Assembly: GCA_017163975.1 (NCBI GenBank)
Contig: JAFFSR010000299.1
Coordinates: forward strand, 1,351,501 to 1,415,500
Source: Anastatus disparis
Taxonomy: Eukaryota; Arthropoda; Insecta; Hymenoptera; Eupelmidae
Reading direction: 5' to 3'
Length of the DNA stretch: 64,000 nt
Part shown: positions 55,345-64,000 of the stretch, in pieces
Layout of the letters: each line of letters opens with the position of its first letter
Numbering within the stretch: the first letter of the stretch is position 1
Program-made: the position numbers and the translations under genes
Notes under the pieces: generated by a model
Databases searched by the model: none
What the model was told of the DNA's origin: nothing
What the model saw: only the letters and a program-made list of their open reading frames with translations

Positions 55345-57245
55345 TTACGTGGCGAATTCCCCGGACCTTCGAGTGAATCCCCGAAGCCACGAACTTACCT
55401 GGGTTCACAAATTTATAATTAATTTTAATTGAACGCTAGTGAACCCTGCTCAGCTAGCTGGGTAGAGCAATTGCAGAGGGGGTTAATACTTACTGACCTG
55501 CCTCGGGTTGCAGGCTGGTTCTAACGATTAGAGTAGTCCAGAAAATTTCAATGGAATTTATAATTTAGTAAAAAAAAATAAGAAGTTAGAAAGAACAATA
55601 TTTAATATATAAAAAAAAGCAAAGTAAATTCAAAATTTATAAAAAAAATACTATCGATATTAAATGACTTTAATTATTCAGGAAAAATGAATGATATAAT
55701 TAATTTTTTTTAACTTATAATTCTTGTCCTGAAAAGAGGGAGAGGAAAAATAAGCAGTTGACTCTCTATTTAAATTTAATTTCAAACTTCTTATATTATC
55801 AATTTAAAAAGGGAAATTTTGCTCACAATTCGCAATGATAAAAAAAAGAACGCTGCTTAATTGATTTCTCGCACTTGGGCCGTGCAGATGCGCATGCGCA
55901 GAAGACAAAAAGAGCACTTTCTTTCTTTGCACGTGTAATTAGTTAATCACTTATTAGATTTAAATAATAATTATTTAAGATTTTAATCACGCGACGCTCC
56001 ATTTCCTTACTGCGCGGTCGAACATAATTCGCACTTAAAATAAATATTAAAAGAAATAATCTTAATATCACTCGCGCTATTCTGTACAAAAAAAAAGAAC
56101 TTTGAATTTTAATTAATAACTAACATGTAGCCATCTCGCTCGCACAATTTCACAATGGCCGCCGCGTCGTCTATTCCTTTCACTTTAACTATTTTTCAGT
56201 AATACAAAGATTAGCAGTCAGAATATAACAAAAGCAGATTTCTTTAACTTTAATAATTACGAATTCCGCATTCAATTTATAAAACAAAATGGCATCGCGT
56301 CGTTAAGCACGAACGCCTTCACACATAGTTTTCTCTTTTCTCTTTTAATTTTCACTTATTTTTATTTTTAATGTCTTTGTTCTTATTTTCACTTAACCGC
56401 ACTGATTCTAATTTTAATTCACTCGCGATCGAAATCAAGAAAACTCTATCGTATTAAGGTTATAACAAAAAAAATATATCTCTTTAGGAGAACCGAGAAA
56501 GATGACGGGGAAAACCAACAGAATAAAAAATGTACTATTTCTTACTTGCTAACCCGCTGGTAGAATTTCACTGGCGGTCGCTTTGCTGAAGATTTCCTCT
56601 CAATAGTCAAAAAAGAACGAAGAAGAACGTGAAGCTGGTCGAGAAAAAGAAAATGGTGTGGTCGAAGGAAAACGATGGTGATCCCAGTGGTTGATCGCAC
56701 ACGGTCGCCGAGTTGTCGTCTCTGGAGATGTCTCACCGTAGTTTTCTCTTTTTCCTTTTTTTTTCTTCTTTTTTCAATTGATGCAGTCCTTCCGCTTCTC
56801 TGCACACGTTTCTCTTTTTACTCCTTAACTTCACCGATAATATTTAAAAAAAATGAATTCCAATTTTACTTGAGTGTACTCAACGGCTGCTGATCCAAGA
56901 ATAATCTCTTTTAAGAAGAAGGAAATTACATTCCTCTTTCATTCTGTTGTCTATCTCTGTCGCACCTAGCTACTCTCCATTTTCTATCCTTATTTCTCGC
57001 CGCATCTAAGTTTCTACTTTGATCTCTTCAGTTACGAGTCACCATCGACAGCTTTATCGACTTTTGGTCGCGGATCTTCTATCTCTATCACTCTAGTAAT
57101 ATTTTTATACTATACTCGAGGTTGCTATATTGCTTCACGCAGTAGAAACATCGATTATCGAAGATTTCTACCCATAGTTGTTCCTCATTGGTCGATTCTA
57201 CATATGTATGTGCAGCTACATGGCACAGCGTAGAAATATCTAATT
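55345..57245. other. GC-mixed block, possibly LTR-derived
   Basis: It begins near TGTTACGTGGCGAATTCCCC with a GTGGC...GCCAC stem, an opening common for Gypsy-type LTRs. It contains a D-arm-like CAGCTAGCTGGGTAGAGC near 55460 but no B box. The 3' end and a target duplication could not be found. No credible ORF. Confidence 0.35.
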
Positions 57246-57269
57246 ATACGTATGGGTATATATATATAC

Positions 57270-57327
<58 letters not shown>
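57246..57327. repeat. (TA)n microsatellite
   Basis: About 80 bp of TATATA with rare ACG interruptions at the left end. Confidence 0.95.
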
Positions 57328-57329
<2 letters not shown>

Positions 57330-58005
57330 AACATTACACACCAAATGGAAGAGCAAAAAAAAAATCGCTGAAACTCTCAGAATATATTCTGATTGTTACC
57401 CAAAATATGTCAAAAAATTTTCAACGATCTAGATTGAAAGTTTTAAGAGCTATAGATCCTTAAAATTTGGAAATTTTTCAAAATTTTTGGAAAAGTCTCA
57501 ACTTTATCGTTTTTTTCTGAAAATCCTGATGTTTTGGAGGAAAATTCATAAGAATACTTCTTGTTGTAAATGAAGAGGAGAGTCAGCATGATTTTCACAG
57601 ACCTGAATTTCGAAGCTTTCTGTTGGTTCTTATATGTACTACATGGTGATTGAAATTACTTATTGTTCGTCACTTCAGAAATTGCTTTTCGCGGGTTGAT
57701 TTTCTTCCATTTTACATGAACTTTAAAATAAATTTTGAATCATGTAAGTCAAAGCCATCAATAAGGAGTTATGATAGTTTAAAATATATATTTTCATGCA
57801 CTAAGCTGATACTACAGTAAATTTGTGTCTGAGAAAATTTTATCAGTAAGATTTACTGGTTTATCCAATTAAATCACCTTATTTTTTATCTTTGTTTATC
57901 AAAAATATCCTTAGATTTCTGGATTATTTTTGTAAGAGTATCTTTAGTAATAATATTATGATGCGAAACGGTATTATTTTGATTTTCAGACATAGATGTA
58001 TTTAT
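57328..58005. other. Non-coding AT-rich stretch
   Basis: No gene, MITE ends or RNA recognised between the microsatellite and the Cys-rich remnant. Confidence 0.4.
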
Positions 58006-58284
58006 TTATGTATTAAAATTAGCAACTCTTAAATATTCATTTATGCTTGAAAAATCACCACTTCCAATGGAGTTTTCAATTGCAGTAAAGGACATCATCG
58101 ATTCTGTTAAATACACAGCTTGTTTTATGCAATATCTGCACATCAACTCAATGTCTCCATTATACAAAATCATAACTTCTGCATGAGTCAGATGAGCTCA
58201 TTGTTTACGAAAGCCTTTTTTGCACATAATACAAAAGTAATGTTGATCATCAGTTAAATTACAGTTACTGAAGTTACACTTCGG
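58006..58284 (-). pseudogene. Cys-rich coding remnant, unrecognised
   Basis: A minus-strand frame of about 92 codons ends in TAA (58008-58006) and has one internal TGA (58200-58198). It encodes CNFSNCNLTDDQHYFCIMC near its start and LMCRYCIKQAVYLTESMMS later. Paired Cys residues (CIMC, CRYC) and HLTHAE look like a zinc-binding module. I could not name the family. The BEL/Pao LTR lies 30 bp upstream and may have cut a longer gene. Confidence 0.4.
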
Positions 58285-58314
58285 TGTTTGCTAAATTATA
58301 AACACTAAACTTAT

Positions 58315-58692
58315 TGACAAGAAACGCAAGGCAAAACAAAAGACCACTGCACGGCTTAAAGACGAAACAAGGAACTCACTTTATTGAAACAAAGAACAAC
58401 TCGAATAGCACACAAAGAAAATCGAAATAGAAAAAAGATGCACTAAAGAAAGCTGTAGACAAAAACACACCGGTGAAGGACTCGTGGTGCACCATCTAGT
58501 AGTCAGAGCTATACTGACGAGCGCCTGCCACGAGGCTTCCTTTATAGCGGCGCAACTTCGGTGGCGTCCCACGCCGTAGAAAGAGAGAGAGAGAGAGAGC
58601 CGCCAAAGCGGCTCGCGCGGAAAATTGGCGGCAAAACGTGCTTGACCAAAAGAGGTAGAAAAAAATGCCATCAACGAGAAAATCACGTAACA
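58315..58692 (-). repeat. 3' LTR of the BEL/Pao element
   Basis: The minus strand runs from TGTTACGTGATTTTCTCG (58692) to CTTGCGTTTCTTGTCA (58315). It is preceded by a purine-rich GGCGGGCGGAA. It contains TATAAAG (about 58540) and AATAAAG (about 58380), a promoter and poly(A) signal in the correct order. An (AG)n run lies near 58575-58597. The left flank is CTTAT; the partner duplication is outside the window. Confidence 0.8.
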
Positions 58693-58757
58693 TTCCGCCC
58701 GCCTCGTTGAAAACGATCTGGTAGGAGCGCCGACCGCCCGCCTTGACGGGATCAAAT

Positions 58758-60255
58758 GACATGATTACTTGGAGTAGCTTCCAGGGGGAGCTTGGTCAGC
58801 TTGGTAATCGGTCATCTGTACGTCCTAGAAGCAGTCTTGATCGTAACGACGCGGAAAAAGCCATCCTTCTCGGGATGCACCGAGAGGATCCGACCCAGAG
58901 GCCAGGAACCTTGCCGGAGCAGTGACGAGTCCAGAAGCAGAACGATGTCTCCTGGCAGAAAGTTTGGTTTGATTTGATTCCATTTGACAGGGCTGGAGCG
59001 TGTGGATGTATTCGCGACTCCATCGCAGCCAAAAGTGATCTCGGAGGGCCTGGACGAGACGCCAATACTTGCAGCGTCCAGGCTCCAGGATCGGAATGTC
59101 CATGGACAGCTGTGACAAACTTGAACATACCAGGAAATGGCCTGGAGTGAGAACCTGGAGATCATCCAATTTTCCAGTGATCGGTGTTAGCGGCCGGGAA
59201 TTGAGACACATCTCTACTTGGGAGATGAATGTGTTGAGCTCCTCGTAGGTCAGCAGCTGGCTATGCAAGACTCTTGATGTGACCTTTGGCCGACTTGACA
59301 GCGGCCTCCCACAATCCTCCGAAGTGCGAAGCGACTGGAGGAATGAATTTCCACTGGATTCCTTCAAAGGTAAGAGTTCCTTAGACTCTCTTCCAAGCAA
59401 TGTTCGCCTCCCGAAACAGGGACCGTAGTTCCGCATCTGTGCTCCAAAATGTAGTTGCATTGTCGCTCCATAGTTCCCTTGGAAGGCCTCTACGGGCGAT
59501 GAAGCGACGGAGTGCGGCCAGGAAGGTGGGGGTTGCCAGATCTCCCACCAATTTTAAGTGGACGGCCTTGGTGCATAGGCAAACTAAAACTAAGAGATAT
59601 CCTTTTGAAGCGTGGTGACTTCTGCCATGGGCTGACTTCACGTAGATCGGACCAGCATAGTCCAGGCCAGTGCGAGCAAATGGACGGCCACCTGTGACTC
59701 TCTCGGCGGGCAGCGAGCCCATCAGCTGCGTGAAAGGAGTTGCTTGGGCTCTTGCGCATGTGACACAGTTTCGAATGAAGGCCTTGACTCGTACCCGCCC
59801 TTTAACCATAACCTTTTCATCACAAGAGAGTACGTTAATTGGAACCTACCGTGTAGTGCTTGTCGATGAGCCCAGTCAATCGCTAATCGATTAAAGTGAC
59901 ATGATCCAGACACGATCGCCGGGTGACGCTCGTCGTAAGGCAAAGGCGATTCTTGAAGGCGACCACCTGCCCGCATAATCCCTTGATCATCGAGGAATGG
60001 TTTTAGTCGTGCAAGAAAATGATGCTTCCCAAAGGGTTGTCTTTCCCGACGAAGAGCGATCAATTCTTCAGCAGAGCTGGTGCTCTGGGACCAGCGGATA
60101 CAGGCCAGTTCAGCGCGCTTGAGCTCGTTGGCGGACATGGGCTGGCTCAGGAGTCTGGGGCGATCACCTCCTAACAGGACCTAGAAATGTCGCACCCGAA
60201 GACACCAAGCAATCACTTGAGTGAGCCGATGAAGACTGGAGAATTCGGTGAAGAG
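58758..60255 (-). pseudogene. BEL/Pao integrase region, frameshifted
   Basis: The HHCC zinc-binding domain begins in frame 60138-59722 (HPAIV, ALHGR) and continues in frame 59809-59381 (CVTCARAQ). The catalytic core has Asp in TGLDYAGPIYV and Asp in WSDNATTFW. The Glu sits in GGLWEAAVKS, readable only after a stop at 59381 in the same frame. A further shift leads to LTYEELNTFISQVEMCLNSR and then to the C-terminal domain (NFLPGDIVLLLD, WPLGRILSVHP). Catalytic residues remain, but three or more frame changes prevent translation as one protein. Confidence 0.88.
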
Positions 60256-60261
60256 TTTAGA

Positions 60262-60515
60262 CCTTAGAGCATATACTACTGGAGACAGCTTCAAATGCGC
60301 CGTGCGCGTGATTAAGTCGAGAGAGAGAAAGGTATATTAAGGTTGACATATATCTCTTTTTCTCCGTCACGTGATTGGTTTGTTTCGTTCCCTACTTCCT
60401 TATCACATGACTGAGAGATAGAGATATCTATCAACCTGAGTATATTTTTCTCTTTCTTAGCCTAACCGCGCGCATGGTGCATTCAGAGCTGTCTCCGGTA
60501 GTATGCGCTCTAAGG
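60262..60515. mobile_element. Palindromic MITE inserted in BEL/Pao pol, copy b
   Basis: CCTTAGAGCATATACTACTGG ... CGGTAGTATGCGCTCTAAGG. Flanks are TTTAGA (60256-60261) and TTTGGA (60516-60521), a probable 6-bp duplication with one change. The pol frame reads on correctly across the duplication. The ends match 40739-40978. Confidence 0.87.
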
Positions 60516-60611
60516 TTTGGACTCCCTTTGCAAAGCATGGCTGTGAATTGGCGCTCTTTTAAGATCCTGTTCAGTCGCTGTGGTGAATCATCTCAAGAGT
60601 GACTGGATAGG

Positions 60612-61358
60612 TCATTGTGCTTCTTGTGATTCCAACCAGGAGGGTCCGTGCCACCATGGGTACTGCGAGTCCTGAAGAGAGGCAGCAGTGATTCTCCGCG
60701 ATGCGACATCTGCTGGATTGTCAGCAGACGAGACATATCGCCATTGTAACCTCGTGCCTTGACGTTGAATGTCTGCGACGCAGTTAGCGACAAAGGTGCT
60801 CCATCGAGAGGGATCCGCATCCAACCAACGGAGAACAGTCTGTGAATCAGACCAAGCGTAGCGACCGATACATGTGAGGTCCAACTCGCTCTCAGTCCAT
60901 TGCATCAACTTAGCTCCTAAATGGGCAGCGCACAACTCCAGTCGTGGGATCAAGAGGGTCTTTGCTGGTGAGACTTTGGTCTTTGTGGTCAACAGGTGAC
61001 AGTGGATTCCTCCATCCAGACTGACGGTCCGAAGATAAACGGCAGCAGCATAAGCGTCCTCGCTTGCATCTGAGAATACATGCAGCTGAATGGATTGTCC
61101 TGAAGAGACCTCCAGCCATCGTGGGAGTCGAATACCGTCAAGGGCCTGTAATGAGGCTGTGAAGCTGCACCACATTAATAGCAAGGATGGCGGTAAATCA
61201 TCGCCCCAATGAAAACGGGCAAGCCAAAGATGACGCATAAAAATCTTGGCCTGGATGACGATGGGGCTGAGCCACCCCACCGGGTCGGAAAGGCAATTAG
61301 GCCGAGGACTGTTCACTTGGTCGTTCGGTGGCCTGAGAGTGGTGGGCTTCAGAAGCAA
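60612..61358 (-). pseudogene. BEL/Pao RT thumb and RNase H region
   Basis: A 248-codon open stretch shifted in frame from the RT part upstream. SDPVGWLSPIVIQAKIFM is the conserved BEL linker after RT. RNase H acidic residues are seen in HVFSDASEDAYAAAVYLR (Asp), LIPRLELCAAHLGAKLM (Glu) and AWSDSQTVLRWLD (Asp). NPADVASR marks the domain end. No ATG start: it was part of the pol polyprotein. Confidence 0.88.
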
Positions 61359-62461
61359 AACTCATCCGCAACTGGGTTCCAAAAGACGCCCAATGTCCGT
61401 ACTGGTTCTTCCTCCATGAGTCGGTGTCCCACAGGCCGCAAACAATTCTCTGCAGGAAGATCTTTTAGCACAGCGGAGTGGTTGGACGTCCATTTCCGTA
61501 GTTCGAAACCTCCCTTAATCAGCATCATGGAGAGCTCCTTCTGAAGGTCATAGACGTCTTCGAGGCTATTCGTCCCCGTGAATATATCATACACATAAAT
61601 CTCACGTTGGAGGACTTCCGCTGCTCTTGGTCCCGCAAGGCCCTCGTCTTTAGCCAACTGGAGTAGGGTGCGAATCGCTAGGTGAAGCGCACATGCCGTT
61701 CCATAGGTGACCGTCTCCAGATGGAAGTGCATCTCCTGATCTTTTCTTGACCGTCTCCAAACGATCCTCTGAAGATCGATGTCGTCAGAGTGCACTCTGA
61801 TCTGACGATACATCATCCTGATGTCCGCTGAAATCACGAAGCGGTATCGACACCATCACGTCAGTACTGCTGGAAGGCTGAGTTGTAGACGGGGACCGGT
61901 GTGCAGCACTTCGTTCAACGAAAGCCAGCCACGAGTCCGGCGTGAGGCGTTGAAAACTACCCACAACATCTGTTTTCCTCCATCCATGAACTGCCAGATC
62001 GCGTGATGGGGTATATAGTAGACGCGTTCTGATCTTGAAGCCTCGTCATGGCTGTGAGCCGTAACCGGAGTCATGTGCCCCAGCTCTGCGTACTTAGTCA
62101 TGAACCTCTCATATTCGGCTGCCAGAATCGGGTCCCGCGCCATTCGGGCACACAGAAAATCTAGCGAGCGTTGGGCCTGACTCGAGGTGTCGCCAAAAGA
62201 CAATGCATGCGATTTCCTTAGAGGCAGGCAAACCGTGTAACGACCGTCATTACCCCGTTGAAAGCCCTGTTGGAAAAGTCTTTCACACTGGTTTTCCTCG
62301 ATGGACATCGTGGAGACACTGGGTGGCTCTTCTAATTTCCAGAAAGATCGGAGCTGCTGTTGGAGGTCTTGTTGATCTTCTGGAGATGATGTCAACATCA
62401 TTACCCGCACCGGGGGAGAGAGGTGGTCTTTCTCTGAGGGGCCAGGCCAAAGACCACCCAC
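61349..62461 (-). pseudogene. BEL/Pao reverse transcriptase, active site mutated
   Basis: One frame with an in-frame TGA at 61858-61856. The N-terminal part has LRSFWKLEEPPS and GRYTVCLPL; the palm has ISADIRMMYRQIRV (motif A Asp), TYGTACALHLAIR and then YVYDIFTG at about 61597-61574. The YVDD box normally found in these enzymes therefore has Tyr in place of the first Asp, a catalytic loss independent of the stops. It overlaps the protease frame at 62401-62461 through a frameshift. Confidence 0.9.
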
Positions 62462-62790
62462 CCGAAAATCGTGCGCTGCGCCATTGGTTGATCCTTGATT
62501 CCTTTTCGCATGCCGTTAAGAATGATTTTGCCGTTAAGAGTGAGTTTCAGTGGAGGACGTCCGCTTAAGATGACATGCAAGGCCGACTCTCTCTTAGATG
62601 AGCATACCGAAGTGCCGTTGATTGTGCTAATATCAATTGGTCCGGTGATTTGGGTGTGACCCAATCTTCGAGCCAATCAATGACTAACGAGACTGACCTC
62701 AGAACCTGGATCCAATAAGGCACGGGCTCTGAGAACGTGACCGGCTGGTGACTGAATCAACAATAGAGCCGTTGCGAGCACCACCGGTCA
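62401..62790 (-). pseudogene. BEL/Pao aspartic protease region
   Basis: Continues the gag frame after a TGA at 62790-62788. ALLDPGSEVSLVSH is the active-site region, with Pro where the family has Ser or Thr in the D-S/T-G triad. Directly afterwards comes an in-frame TGA (62679-62677). The frame ends TIFGWVVFGL, the usual link to RT. Confidence 0.8.
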
Positions 62791-64000
62791 TGGAGTCTCG
62801 CTCGAAGTAGCGAGAGTCGTAGACGATGGTGAAGTAGTTCCACGTGGTGCCTTGAATGGGCGATCCGAATCCAGTTGCGATGTTGGCTGACGTTTCATAG
62901 CTCTACCTCCATGGAGAAGTGAGTGGTGACGTCGACCACAGGTCAAGCATTTACCCTTTGAGGGACAGGCCTTACTCAGGTGCTTGGTGCGAAGGCAATT
63001 AAAACAGCGTTGCGAACTCCGGACAATCTGAAATCAGCCATTGGGCTCGCGGTCCCGGAAAGCATCACACTGGCTCAAATGATCGTCGGCCACACAGCAA
63101 GAGCAGGCAGCCTGACTTGACAGGCTTGAGATGGCTAAAGTCTTCACTCGTTTCACCGGTGGGGCTGGTCGGAGTGAATCGCGTTCTCTTGAGGTTGAGG
63201 AGGTGCTGGGTGGCTCTAAAGCTTTCAACGTCCGAACCCGATTGGCCATGAACATGGACCATTGCACTAAGGTTGGTTTTTCTTCTGAATGACCAAGCTC
63301 CTTCTCCCAATTTTGTCGCGCGATGTCATCCATGACCCAGCCTCCAAAAAAGACCAGCCAATCATTCCAATGTTCAATTGGGCAGCCGAGGGTCTGCAGA
63401 GCATCACAACGTCGAGTAAGCTCGTCGAGATTTCGTTGGAGGGTCTGCACATTCTCTTTCCTGTCTGCTGTTATAGCAACGAGGGCTTTGAGATGCTCTT
63501 GAGTCCGGATCCTCTTGTTGTCGAAGCGAGCGACCAGGAGACTCCAAGCAGTCAAATAATTCGACTCAGTTATTGGCAGGGATTCGATCGCTGACTTGGC
63601 TTCACCGAGGACGGCTGTCCTTAGATAATAAAGTTTCTCGACCGCGGTCACCCGCGGGTCACGATGGATCAAAGCCTGGAACAAATCTCGAAAAGACTCC
63701 CAATCTCTCTGGTTGCCTGAGAAACTTGGGATCGTGATTTTAGGTAGTTTTGCACGCGGACCGGTGCTGCTTGGCTAATCGGTTGCGTCCCTCGGATCCA
63801 GACTCCGGCGAGCCTGCTCATCCAATAAATATCCGAGCTCAGTCGAATATTCCACTTCCGTCAACGCATAAACATCTTCGGTGAAGTAGGCATTCTCGTG
63901 CAAGCTTTGATCGGCAAGCAGGACATCATGCTGGTGTTGGAACTTGCTCCAATAACGGTCAACCAAGTCTATTTGTCGGTTAATCACTCCACTTGTGAGG
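62791..64000 (-). pseudogene. BEL/Pao gag, cut by window edge
   Basis: One frame interrupted by TAG (63777-63775) and TGA (63036-63034). The N-terminal part and LPKITIPSFSGNQRDWESF followed by RDLFQALIHRD match the capsid-like domain of Pao Gag proteins (DUF1759 type). Two zinc knuckles lie near the C-terminus: CFNCLRTKHLSKAC (CX2CX4HX4C) and CLTCGRRHHSLLH. The 5' end is outside the window. Confidence 0.85.

Larger units (their letters stand above)
58315..64000 (-). mobile_element. BEL/Pao retrotransposon, 3' LTR to gag, decayed
   Basis: Read on the minus strand: gag, protease, RT, RNase H, integrase, then the 3' LTR. Domain order (integrase after RNase H) and sequence patterns (FGWVVFGL, WKLEEPP, DPVGWLSPIVIQAKIFM, SRPLTPI) are those of BEL/Pao elements. 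It continues past the right window edge, so the 5' LTR and primer-binding site are not visible. At least five in-frame stops and four frameshifts are present. A 254-bp MITE splits the pol region at 60262-60515. Confidence 0.93.

Noticed and set aside
56542..56893. 87- and 72-codon frames on opposite strands
   Set aside because: Lys/Arg-rich or Phe/Ser-rich translations of a TTTTC-rich tract; no supporting features.
55345..57245. Full LTR call beginning TGTTACGTGGCG
   Set aside because: The 3' end and the flanking duplication could not be located.
58381..58762. 124- and 88-codon minus-strand frames
   Set aside because: They lie in the BEL/Pao 3' LTR and the adjoining purine tract, not in a coding domain.

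Overview
The window looks like repeat-dense nuclear DNA from an arthropod, most likely an insect. It is very AT-rich, has GT-AG introns, tRNA-derived SINEs, BEL/Pao and hAT relics, many palindromic MITEs, and one exon of an insect-type fatty acyl-CoA reductase. There are no bacterial signals. Almost all readable coding capacity belongs to mobile elements; the acyl-CoA reductase exon is the only likely host gene.

The centrepiece is a full-length Polinton/Maverick (adintovirus-like) element at 1244-20520 (19,277 bp). It starts 5'-AG, has inverted repeats of about 370 bp, and is bounded by a perfect 6-bp target duplication GGTATA (1238-1243 and 20521-20526). It sits inside an array of degenerate ~102-bp tandem repeats. 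On the plus strand it carries a 3-exon acidic gene, protein-primed DNA polymerase B, a packaging ATPase, two uncharacterised proteins, a chromodomain integrase, a minor capsid (penton) candidate, a basic glycine-rich protein, the double-jelly-roll major capsid protein, an uncharacterised conserved protein, an adenain-like protease, a possible ssDNA-binding protein, and two tiny ORFs with N-myristoylation-type starts. One spliced coiled-coil gene lies on the minus strand. Integrase and polymerase copy and insert the element; ATPase, protease and capsid proteins make up a virion module. ATPase, integrase, major capsid and protease frames are intact. Polymerase, penton, the 12165 gene and both spliced genes carry stops or frameshifts, so this copy is not autonomous.

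From 20771 to 31133 lies a nested palindrome: outer inverted arms of ~0.86 kb, three TTAA-bounded MITEs lying end to end, a hairpin element with 1.2-kb arms, a ~60-bp minisatellite rich in (TA)n, a 1.3-kb solo LTR with a 4-bp target duplication, and three exact 75-bp GC-rich repeats. Across 32-58 kb are a decayed hAT transposase, many TTAA-bounded and TA-bounded hairpin elements (one nested three deep), two SINEs, the reductase exon, a second solo LTR, and hairpins built from decamer repeats. The right end (58315-64000, minus strand) is a BEL/Pao retrotransposon with its 3' LTR, INT, RNase H, RT, protease and gag, riddled with stops; the 5' LTR lies outside the window.

Coordinates of intact ORFs, target duplications and named termini were read directly. 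Arm lengths of diverged inverted repeats are approximate because no alignment could be run.
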